A stretch of 64,000 bases of DNA from CAWEBF01 sp963807235. GTDB lineage: Bacteria > Acidobacteriota > Vicinamibacteria > Vicinamibacterales > UBA2999. The notes under the pieces were generated by a model that saw nothing but the letters and a program-made list of their open reading frames with translations, ran no database searches and had not been told where the DNA came from. The translations under genes and the position numbers were made by a program. Location of the stretch: assembly GCA_963807235.1 (NCBI GenBank), contig CAWEBF010000009.1, forward strand, positions 434,001 through 498,000, given 5' to 3'. Of this stretch, positions 16,467 through 26,626 are shown one piece after another; position 1 is the stretch's first letter; each line of letters begins with the position of its first letter.

Positions 16467-17320
16467 GACGCGGTCTCCCGCGCCACCCGTCCCACCACCG
16501 TGATCCCGGCCGCATCGGCCGCCGTGACGATGTCGGCGCCCTCGATCAGCAGCGTCTTGCCCGCATCGATGGAGAGCGCGGTCGCACCGGCGGCGGCCAT
16601 CGCGCGGATGGTGGCGACGCCGATCACGGGCACGTCGAAGCGCATGTCCTGCTTCGGCTTGGCCACCTTCACAACGACGGTGCCAGGGCCGGCCAGCGTG
16701 CCGGCACGTTCGATCACGGCGTCGGTGCCTTCCATCGCCTCCACCGCCACCACGGCCCGTCCTTTGACCACGATGGTTTGACCGACATCCAGGCCGGCGA
16801 TCCCATCGGCGACCGGGTAGCCAAACTCGAAGTCCGCGCGTTCGGCATCGGTCGGGTGCCGAGCGGTCAGCACGCCGCCAGCGGCCAGGAGGGGTGCCAG
16901 GAGCTCCGTGGAATCCACCAGCACGATGCCCCGTTCCTTGAACACGTCGGCCACGGCCCCGATCACGCCGTCGGTGGACATGGACCGGACGCGGCGCAGG
17001 ACCGACAGGAAGGTCAGGTCCGGCACGATCCCGCCGCTGAAGATCTTCGTGTGCTTCACCTGGCCGGCCATGACGGCGTGAGTGACACCGGCCTCCTCGA
17101 AGACGCGCAGGCACGTGCCGAGCTGTCCGAGCGAGATCCAGTGCACCGCGGCGCCCACGCGCGCCGCGAGTCCCTCAATCTCGGGGAATGTCTCCTCCCG
17201 CGCGGCGATCACCGTGACGTCATGACCCTTGGCGCGGGCGGCCTCGAGGACCAGAAACGGGAACCGCCCGTTGCCCGCGATGAGCCCGAGCCGGACGGCG
17301 CCCTCGGCGAGTGCGGCCAC
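16463..17320 (-). CDS. lpxI: UDP-2,3-diacylglucosamine diphosphatase LpxI
   Basis: Hydrolyses UDP-2,3-diacyl-GlcN to lipid X in species without LpxH. The 285-residue product has the N-terminal LGLIAGNGRFPFLVLEAAR, MAGQVKHTKIF, TDGVIGAVADVFKERGI and the C-terminal KPKQDMRFDVPVIGVATI block with the conserved acidic residue. The start is GTG 17320, 7 bp from the lpxA stop. Lipid A acyl transfer and pyrophosphate cleavage are therefore encoded together. Confidence 0.92.
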   Translation of the reverse strand: MAALAEGAVRLGLIAGNGRFPFLVLEAARAKGHDVTVIAAREETFPEIEGLAARVGAAVHWISLGQLGTCLRVFEEAGVTHAVMAGQVKHTKIFSGGIVPDLTFLSVLRRVRSMSTDGVIGAVADVFKERGIVLVDSTELLAPLLAAGGVLTARHPTDAERADFEFGYPVADGIAGLDVGQTIVVKGRAVVAVEAMEGTDAVIERAGTLAGPGTVVVKVAKPKQDMRFDVPVIGVATIRAMAAAGATALSIDAGKTLLIEGADIVTAADAAGITVVGRVARETAS

Positions 17321-17327
17321 GTTAGTG

Positions 17328-18602
17328 TTACTCGTCGATCAGCGCTTCGGAGCGCTTGGTGGGGCGCCGGAGGATCACCCCCCGCTGCGAACCGCGAATG
17401 AAGTCCACGAGCGTGCGCACCTCCGGGACGGCCAGCTCCGCATCCGCCTCGATTCGTGCCAGCGCCGCGGTGGTATTCAGTTTCGATTGCAGCAGATAGC
17501 GATACGCCTGCTTCAGCTTCGCCACGGCGTCCGCCGTGAACCCCCGCCTGGTCAGCCCAATGCTGTTGACGCCGAAGACTCGGGCCGGCCGGCTGCCGAT
17601 CGTCCGGGCAAACGGCAGCGCGTCCTTCGTCACCACGGGGTACCCGCCGATGAAGGCGTGACGGCCGACCCGGCAGAACTGGTGCACGGCCAATCCCGCG
17701 CTGATGTTGGCGAAATCGTCCACGTGCACGTGCCCGCCCAGCGTGGCGTGCGGCCCGAAGATGGTGCCGCTCCCCACCGTGCTGTCGTGCGCCACGTGGA
17801 CGTAGGCCATGAAGAGATTGCCGTCCCCGATTCGGGTGACGCCGCCGCCCACCTCGGTGCCGCGGTTGATGGTGACGAACTCGCGGAACACGTTCCGGCG
17901 CCCGATGACCAGCCGTGTCGGCTCTCCGTGGTACTTCAGGTCCTGGGGCGCCAGTCCGATCGAAGCCATCGGGAAGATCTGGGTCTCGTCGCCGATCTCG
18001 GTGAGTCCCTCGATCACGACCGAGGCGCCGATCCGGCACCGGTCGCCGATCCGCACGTCCGGGCCGATGACGCAGTGTGGCCCGACGGTGGTGCCACGGC
18101 CGATGCGCGCGCCTGCGTGAACGATCGCGGACGGATGGATGATGGCCGCCCCGGGCTCGACCTTGAGCAGCAGCGTGGCCTCGGCCACCCGCTGATCGCC
18201 GACGTAGGCGCCGCCCAGCGCCTTGGCCAGGGGCGACCGGCGGCGCCCAAGCGCAACCTCGAGCCGCAGGACGTCTCCCGGGACCACAGCGCGACGGAAG
18301 CGGCCATTGTCCACGCCGCGCAAAGACACGGTGGCGGTGGATTCCGGTCCTTCTGCTTCGAGCAGGAGCACGGTGGCGGCCTGCGTGAGCGCCTCGACCA
18401 TCAGGACCGCGGGCATCAGCGGCTGGCCTGGAAAGTGACCCTGGAAGAACTCCTCACCGACCGTGAGGTTCTTGGCCGCCACGAGCCGGCGACCCGGCTC
18501 GTGCTCGAGCACGACATCGAGGAGACACGACGGAAAGCGCGGCGCGAGCCGGCTTAGCAGCGCAGCGACGTCGAGTGGCGAGGAACTCGGGCTCAGGTCT
18601 AT
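17328..18602 (-). CDS. lpxA: FabZ-LpxA fusion: 3-hydroxyacyl-ACP dehydratase / UDP-GlcNAc acyltransferase
   Basis: Residues about 1-145 form a FabZ hot-dog domain (APRFPSCLLDVVLEHE, FFQGHFPGQPLMPAVLMVEAL with catalytic His and Glu). Residues about 155-424 form an LpxA left-handed beta-helix (IHPSAIVHAGARIG hexapeptides, YVHVAHDSTVG with the catalytic His, HQFCRVGRHAFIGG, GVNSIGLTRRGF). The frame is continuous, with no stop or break between them. No ATG, GTG or TTG lies before the first FabZ helix; CTG 18596 or ATA 18602, just after the skp stop, are the only starts that keep it. GTG 18512 would delete that helix. Confidence 0.87.
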   Translation of the reverse strand: MDLSPSSSPLDVAALLSRLAPRFPSCLLDVVLEHEPGRRLVAAKNLTVGEEFFQGHFPGQPLMPAVLMVEALTQAATVLLLEAEGPESTATVSLRGVDNGRFRRAVVPGDVLRLEVALGRRRSPLAKALGGAYVGDQRVAEATLLLKVEPGAAIIHPSAIVHAGARIGRGTTVGPHCVIGPDVRIGDRCRIGASVVIEGLTEIGDETQIFPMASIGLAPQDLKYHGEPTRLVIGRRNVFREFVTINRGTEVGGGVTRIGDGNLFMAYVHVAHDSTVGSGTIFGPHATLGGHVHVDDFANISAGLAVHQFCRVGRHAFIGGYPVVTKDALPFARTIGSRPARVFGVNSIGLTRRGFTADAVAKLKQAYRYLLQSKLNTTAALARIEADAELAVPEVRTLVDFIRGSQRGVILRRPTKRSEALIDE

Positions 18603-18605
18603 CGC

Positions 18606-19352
18606 CTACCGTGCGACGGGCACCGGCGGACCCGCGGCTGGAGCCGCAGGCGCGGGCGCCGGCGCTGCCGGAGCCGCCGCGGCCGGTGCGGCCGCAGCAG
18701 GTTTCGCCGTCGCCGCGGCATCGAAGGCCTTGATCACGTCGGCCGTCAGGTCCATCGTGGGGTCGGCCCACACCAGGCCGCTGTCGGCCGCGCTGAAGAC
18801 CATGTGGACCTGCTTTTCCTTGGCCACGCGGTCCAGGATGGGATTCAGCTTCCGCTGGAACTCTTCCTGGAGCTGCTGCTGGAGCGCCTGCACGTCCTGC
18901 TGGGCGTCTTCGGTGAACCGCTGAATGTCGCGCTGCTGCCGCTCGACTTCGCTCTGCAGCTGTGCGCGCGCGACGTCGTTGAGCACGGTGCCGCCCTGCT
19001 CCAGCTTCTGCTGGGCCGACTGCAGCGCCTTGTTGCGATCGTTCAGCTCCCGGACCTTCTGGTCGTTGAGCGCCTTCACCTTTTCGTTGGCCGCGCGGCC
19101 TTCGATGGAGTTGGCGGCGATCACGTCAACCCGCAGATAGGCGTATTTGAGCCCGTCCTGAAACACCGCTTGCGGAACAGGAGGAGCCGCCGGCCCCTGT
19201 GGCGCGGGCTGCGTGGGCCGCGGCGCCGGGGGGCCCTGGGGCGTCGCCGGGCGTGGAGCCTGGGGCCGGGGCGGGGTCGCTGCGCCCTGGGCCAGGGCCC
19301 CGGAGGGGGCCATCAGCACACCAAGGCCGAGGGCGACGGCGAGCACTTTCAT
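18606..19352 (-). CDS. skp: OmpH/Skp periplasmic chaperone
   Basis: Holds unfolded outer-membrane proteins for BamA. The 248-residue precursor has a signal peptide (MKVLAVALGLGVLMAPSGALA, cut before QG), a Pro/Ala-rich stretch (about 23-60), a Skp domain rich in Gln/Glu coiled-coil helices (about 68-200) and an Ala/Pro tail. Skp proteins are usually about 160 residues, so the N- and C-terminal low-complexity extensions are unusual. It is normally next to bamA; here a lipoprotein gene on the other strand lies between them. Confidence 0.85.
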   Translation of the reverse strand: MKVLAVALGLGVLMAPSGALAQGAATPPRPQAPRPATPQGPPAPRPTQPAPQGPAAPPVPQAVFQDGLKYAYLRVDVIAANSIEGRAANEKVKALNDQKVRELNDRNKALQSAQQKLEQGGTVLNDVARAQLQSEVERQQRDIQRFTEDAQQDVQALQQQLQEEFQRKLNPILDRVAKEKQVHMVFSAADSGLVWADPTMDLTADVIKAFDAAATAKPAAAAPAAAAPAAPAPAPAAPAAGPPVPVAR

Positions 19353-19388
19353 CGATGCCAGTCCTTTCTGATCACTTCAGCGTCTGAT

Positions 19389-19418
19389 TTTACTGTACAC
19401 GTTAGCGCCAAGTAAGAT
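19389..19418 (+). promoter_or_regulatory. Candidate promoter of the small lipoprotein gene
   Basis: TTTACT at 19389-19394 and TAAGAT at 19413-19418 are separated by 18 bp. The -10 box ends only 8 nt before the ATG at 19427, so transcription would begin at or just before the start codon, suggesting a leaderless mRNA. No Shine-Dalgarno sequence fits. Confidence 0.4.
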
Positions 19419-19426
19419 CGACCTAC

Positions 19427-19846
19427 ATGTCCCGATTGATTCTCTCCGCTGCGGCGTTGCTCGCGGCGTTTTGCGCCACGGCGTGCGGCAGCGACGATCC
19501 CGTCCTTCCGGATCCGGGCCCCTCGCCGGTCGCCGTCACCGAAACCTTCGACGGCCGGCTGACGATCAACGGCGGGGTCACCCACCCCTTTGCGGTCGAC
19601 CGCATCGGCTCCGTGACCGTTCGACTTGCCGCCGTCGATCCGACCGACGTGACCATCGGCCTGAGCCTGGGCACGTGGAACACCGCCGGCAACACATGCC
19701 AGGCGATCATCACCAACGACGCGGCGCCTGGGGGCGCCATTGTGATCGGCACGGCGTCGGTCGGCGGCAATTTCTGCGTCCGGGTCTACGACGTCGGCAG
19801 GCTCTCGCAGGCGATTCTCTATACGCTTGAGGTCACACACTTCTGA
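19427..19846 (+). CDS. Small secreted lipoprotein, function unknown
   Basis: 139 residues with an N-terminal signal and a lipobox-like ATAC ending at Cys20, followed by GSDDPVLPDPGPSP, a typical linker after a lipidated Cys. The rest (about 35-139) is beta-rich, with FAVDRIGSVTVRLAAVDP and FCVRVYDVGRLSQAILYTLEV, resembling short pre-peptidase-type or jelly-roll domains, but I cannot name a family. It sits on the plus strand between skp and bamA and ends 4 bp before a heptamer array. Confidence 0.65.
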   Translation: MSRLILSAAALLAAFCATACGSDDPVLPDPGPSPVAVTETFDGRLTINGGVTHPFAVDRIGSVTVRLAAVDPTDVTIGLSLGTWNTAGNTCQAIITNDAAPGGAIVIGTASVGGNFCVRVYDVGRLSQAILYTLEVTHF

Positions 19847-19850
19847 AAAT

Positions 19851-19950
19851 TCACAATTCACAAGTCACAAGTCACAAATCAGAGGTCGAGCCGTAACTGC
19901 AGTTCCGATCCTCTTTTGTGAATTGTGCATTGTGACTTGTGAATTGTGAC
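19851..19950. repeat. Paired heptamer arrays between the lipoprotein gene and bamA
   Basis: Left array 19851-19885 is five 7-bp units (TCACAAT, TCACAAG, TCACAAG, TCACAAA, TCAGAGG). Right array 19916-19950 is five units of TTGTGAA/TTGTGCA/TTGTGAC type, complementary to the left. A perfect 20-bp stem pairs 19851-19870 with 19930-19949. It lies between two convergent gene ends, so a bidirectional terminator role is possible. AT-rich compared with its surroundings. Confidence 0.85.
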
Positions 19951-19952
19951 TT

Positions 19953-22839
19953 CTAGAACGTGGTCCCCACTGCAAATCGGAACGTGGTTCCCTTCGCGGG
20001 CTCCAGCTGGTTGTTCAACACGCCCTTACGCGAGGGGTTGAACGAGTAGATCAGCCGGAACGGGACGTTGAGCACGGGCATGAAGAACCGCAGCTCGACG
20101 CCTGTTGAGGTCTTGAACGCGTGCGCGTCTCCCACCGGAATCGTCTCGCCCACGCCGGCGTTCGGGTCGAGCAACTGCGACGTGGCAAACGGATCCAGCA
20201 GCGGCGGCAGAGACGGTGCCCGGAACTCGATGACCGGTTCCTTCCAGGAAAATGGATCGCCGAAGTCCTTCACCTGTCCGGCGTCGAAGAAGCCGACGAT
20301 GCGCACCTGGCTGGCAATCGAGAACATGTACTCGGCATTGAAGAGCAGGCTCTTGTTGCCGCCGAGGACCACGAGCGACCCTGGAACCGAGGGGCCAATC
20401 GACCGGATGTCGAACCCGCGGACGCTGTACTCTCCGCCCAGGAAGAGGCGCTCGAAGACCGGTAGGAATTCCGTCTTGCCCACCGGGGCGATGTACTCCA
20501 GCTGGCCGCGGAAGCCGACCGAGGTCCGGCTCGTGTGCCGCATGAAGATGATGCCCTCGACGCGGGGCTTGTACGTACTGCGTATTGCCGCCCAGGACGG
20601 CCAGGTCGATCGAGGTCGTCAGGCGCCGGCCGGTATTCGGAAAGATCGGGTTGTCCACCGTGTTGTGGACGAAGCTCGGGATCACCTTGCTGATCGTGCG
20701 CTCGCCACCCTGGCCCAGCAAGAGCGAGTCGTAGATGAACGGGTTCCGCCGAATCACCTCGATCTGCGCCGGCGTGAGCTGCGACAGGTCGCCCAGCGAC
20801 GAGATGATCGAGCACCCCGTGGGCCGATAGACGCACGACGTGTCGATCAGCGCCTCGTTGAGATCGGACATCTTCACCGTCTCGTACGAGTAGTTGACGA
20901 ACATGCGGCTGAAGTCGGCCACGGGGAACCCGAAGACGAGGTTGCCGCCGGTCGATTTCTGCGTGTAGTAGCCGATATATTCCAGCGACCGCCTGTAGAC
21001 GTCGAACCCGCCCGTGATGTTGCGGTCGAAGAGGAACGGCTCGGTGAAGGCCACCTGGTAGTTCTGCGACCGGGTGCCGGCGGTCATCGAGACTGTCAGG
21101 CTTTCGCCGCGTCCCAGAAAGTTCGCGGTCTGGAAGGCCAGCTGTCCGAACACGCCCTCGAACTGCGACACGCCGGCGCCGAAGGTCAGCTGGTTGCGGT
21201 TCTGCTCCTCCAGCTTGACCGTCACGTCCACGGCGTTTTTGCGGTCGGTGGTCTTTACGACCTGCATGTCCTTTTCGTTGCCTTCGAGCTGCTTGAAGTA
21301 CCCCAGCTGGTTCAGCCGGCGCACGCTGTACTTCAACGCCTCGGTACTGAAGACGTTGCCCTCCAGCAGCCGCATCTCGCGGCGGATCACGTTGTCCCGC
21401 GTAGTGGTGTTGCCCGTGAACACGAGGCGGTTGACGAAGTACTGCTGCCCCTCCTCGATCCGCATCGTGATGCCGACGGTCGGCACCTCGGCCTTGTCGG
21501 GTCCGGCCTCCGGCGGCGCGCGCAGCGCGTCGGGGACGAGCGCCGCCAGTTGATCCTCGGGGCCGGGGTCGTCGCTGGGCTTGAGATCCGGGAACGCCGT
21601 GAACTCCATGTAGCCGGCGCCGCCGTAGATCTCCTGCGCCTTCTTGCGCCCTTCGTCCACTTCCTTGCGGCTGTACCACTCGCCCTGCTGCATCTTGAAC
21701 AGCGGCCGCAACTGCTCACTCTTCACCAGCGTGTTGCCGGCAAACGACAAGTCGCCCACGCGGTAGCGCGGGCCCTCGGTGACGGGAATCCGCAGCTCAA
21801 TCCAGCGCGTCTTGCCGTCCTTGGTGTTCTCGATCACCTTCAGCTCGGGTTGGCCCACGCGGGCGCGAACGTAGCCCTGGTTCTGGTAGTACTCCACGAC
21901 CCGGTCGGCATCCGCCTCGAACTCGGTTTCCTTGTAGGTGCCGCCACCGGTGATGAACGAGAGGATGCCCTTCGGCTTGTTCTCCTTGAGCTTCCGCTGC
22001 AGCGTGCCGTCGCTGACGGCGCTGTTGCCGACGAATTCGACCTCGCGGATCTTGATCTTCGGGCCTTCGCTGACGTTGAACGTGACATTCACCAGCTTTG
22101 GTCCGCCGACCACCGGCGTCACCTTGTGCTCCACTTCAGCGTTGGTGAAGCCCTTCTCGGCCATCATCGCCCGCAGCACGGTCTTCACCCGCCGGATCAC
22201 GCCCTCATCGAGAAATGAATCAAGGCGCAGCTCGATGCCCCGTTCGCGCAGCTGCTCCTCGATCTTCGTACGGTCGATCTGCTTGCTGCCCTCGTAGTTG
22301 ACGATCTTGACGCGCTCGCGTTCCTCCATGTCGTAGGTGACGATGATGCCCACCACGCCGTTGGGGAACGTGTACTCGTCGAGATCGATTCTCAGGTCCT
22401 CGAGGAAATTGGTGGCCCACAGCCCCTTGAAGTCGGCGAGCATCGTCCGCTCGGCGGCTTCGTCCATCGAGATGAAGACGCCCTGCGACGGCTGGCTGGG
22501 CCGCAGCTTGACGTAATACATGTAGGTTTCGTTCTCTACGGTCGACGCTCCGCCCTGGCGCTGGAAGCAGAGTTCGAAGATCCAGAGGAACGGGGGGCTG
22601 CCGGCTGGCGGCAGCGCAGCGGGGGCCGCCAGCGCGTTACCGCACTCGGTGGTCTTGATCGCGCCAGCCGGGACGGCGCTCGGAGGCGCCTGCACAGCTC
22701 CGGGGGCCGGAGCCGTCTGCTCGACTCCGGCGGCCGGAGCCTGGGCGGCCACCGGAGCGGCCGCATCTTGCGCCCGGGCAGCCGTCGCGAGAACCAAGAG
22801 CGGGAGGGCCGCCAGTGCAAGAAGACGTGATATCGGCAT
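19953..22839 (-). CDS. bamA: Outer-membrane assembly factor BamA (one frameshift)
   Basis: Core Omp85 insertase of the beta-barrel assembly machine. ATG 22839 starts a signal peptide (MPISRLLALAALPLLVLATA, cut after ARA), followed by an Ala/Pro linker (about 25-65), POTRA repeats (about 80-480) and a 16-strand barrel with the loop-6 motif YSVRGFD. A +1 base near 20576 must be removed to connect GGNTQYYKPRVEGIIF with the last strands, which end in a terminal Phe. About 961 residues, larger than E. coli BamA (810), partly because of the linker and a 30-residue acidic insert between POTRAs. Confidence 0.93.
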
Positions 22840-23007
22840 TCGTATACTGTCCACTACCCGCCCGGCCCCACCGCGTCGACCGACGCGCGGGACTGACCCC
22901 AAAAGTATGACCCAGGACGCCGGACCGAGAAAGACGGGCTGCGTAGGACCAGGACGCCGTCCCTCCCGGGAAGGCCGGGAGGGGTCTGCTGGCGCGTGCC
23001 GGGCGGT

Positions 23008-25443
<2,436 letters not shown>

Positions 25444-25487
25444 CAGGCCGCCCTGGAGGTTGGGTTGGTTACGTGAACCTCGAATCG

Positions 25488-25493
25488 ATTATA
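25488..25493 (-). promoter_or_regulatory. Likely -10 box of clpC
   Basis: Perfect TATAAT on the minus strand, 44 nt upstream of the clpC ATG, in the 265-bp space shared with the divergent dehydrogenase gene. The expected -35 position reads TGGCCT, a poor match, so activation or an alternative sigma factor is possible. The rest of this space shows nothing else clear. Confidence 0.5.
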
Positions 25494-25708
25494 AGGCAAC
25501 GCGACTGCACAGGCCAGCACGCGCGCCGCTAACTCGCTCGTTGCATTGAGGTTCGCGCACGCGCCTGCATGCTGCCGCACGTCACGCGCGCGGTACGGGC
25601 GCTGCTTCGTTCCTTCGCCGGCCCGCGAAGCTGGGCCCAAAAGACACTGGACAACTCATCTCACGACGAACGACGCCGCGGTCGGGAGAGGAGTTCTATA
25701 CTGCCCAC

Positions 25709-26596
25709 ATGCCGGAGACCATCGGATTCATCGGGCTGGGGCTGATGGGCAAGCCCATGGCGCTCAACCTGCTCAAAGCGGGCTACCCGCTGATCGTCAA
25801 CAGCCGCAGCCAGGGCCCCGTCGAGGAACTGGTGGCGGCAGGAGCCTCACGCGCGGACACTCCGGCGGAGATGGCTGGACAGGTCACGCGCCTCATCACG
25901 ATGGTGCCCGACTCGCCGGACGTCGAGCTGGTTCTTGACGGCCCTCACGGGGCGTTTCGGGGGCTGCGGCCTGGCACCATCATCATCGACATGAGCAGCA
26001 TCGCACCGGCCGCCGCGCGCCGATTGGCGGCGCGCGCCAGCGCCCATGGGGCTGTGATGCTCGACGCGCCGGTGAGCGGAGGCGACATCGGCGCAAAGAG
26101 TGGCACGCTGTCGATCATGGTTGGGGGTGATGCCCAAGCGTTCGCTGCGGTCCGGCCGATTCTCGACGTCATGGGCAACCCTGAGCGAGTGGTCCACGTG
26201 GGCGGCGAAGGCGCGGGCCAACTGTGCAAACTGTGCAACCAGATGGTGATCGGCGGCACACTGGTCGCGGTGGCCGAGGCGCTCGCGCTCGCCCGCAAGG
26301 CCGGTGTGGACGCGGGCAAGGTGCGCGAAGCGCTGCTCGGCGGCTTTGCGCAAAGCCGCGTGCTCGAGGTGCACGGCGCCCGCGCGCTGGCCGGCACCTA
26401 TGTACCCGGGTTCAAGACGGCGCTCTTTGCCAAGGACCTCAATAACGTCGTGAGCACCCTGGCCGAGCATTCGCTGCCGGCGCCCGTGACGGCCGTGGTC
26501 CAGCAGCTGCTGCACGCCACCATGGCCGCAGGGCGTGGCGACGACGACAATTCGGTGATGGCGCAGACCGTCTTCGACATGGCCGGGCTCCACTGA
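25709..26596 (+). CDS. 3-hydroxyisobutyrate dehydrogenase / 2-hydroxy-3-oxopropionate reductase family
   Basis: NAD(P)-dependent beta-hydroxyacid dehydrogenase of 295 residues. Rossmann signature IGFIGLGLMGKPMALNL at the N-terminus, substrate loop DAPVSGGDIGAKSGTL (Ser123) and catalytic Lys174 in GAGQLCKLCNQ. This family includes GarR, MmsB and succinic semialdehyde reductases; the sequence alone does not fix the substrate. A TATACT box ends 6 nt before the ATG, suggesting a leaderless transcript. The next gene starts about 30 bp downstream on the same strand. Confidence 0.88.
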   Translation: MPETIGFIGLGLMGKPMALNLLKAGYPLIVNSRSQGPVEELVAAGASRADTPAEMAGQVTRLITMVPDSPDVELVLDGPHGAFRGLRPGTIIIDMSSIAPAAARRLAARASAHGAVMLDAPVSGGDIGAKSGTLSIMVGGDAQAFAAVRPILDVMGNPERVVHVGGEGAGQLCKLCNQMVIGGTLVAVAEALALARKAGVDAGKVREALLGGFAQSRVLEVHGARALAGTYVPGFKTALFAKDLNNVVSTLAEHSLPAPVTAVVQQLLHATMAAGRGDDDNSVMAQTVFDMAGLH

Positions 26597-26626
26597 CGTC
26601 CAGCACACCGATGGCCATCTCCGCCG

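Noticed and set aside
14736..17114. A single 792-codon minus-strand frame spanning lpxI, the oxidoreductase and the mqnE-like gene
   Set aside because: It is several genes joined by chance frame continuity and frameshifts; start codons and overlaps of the separate genes are clear.
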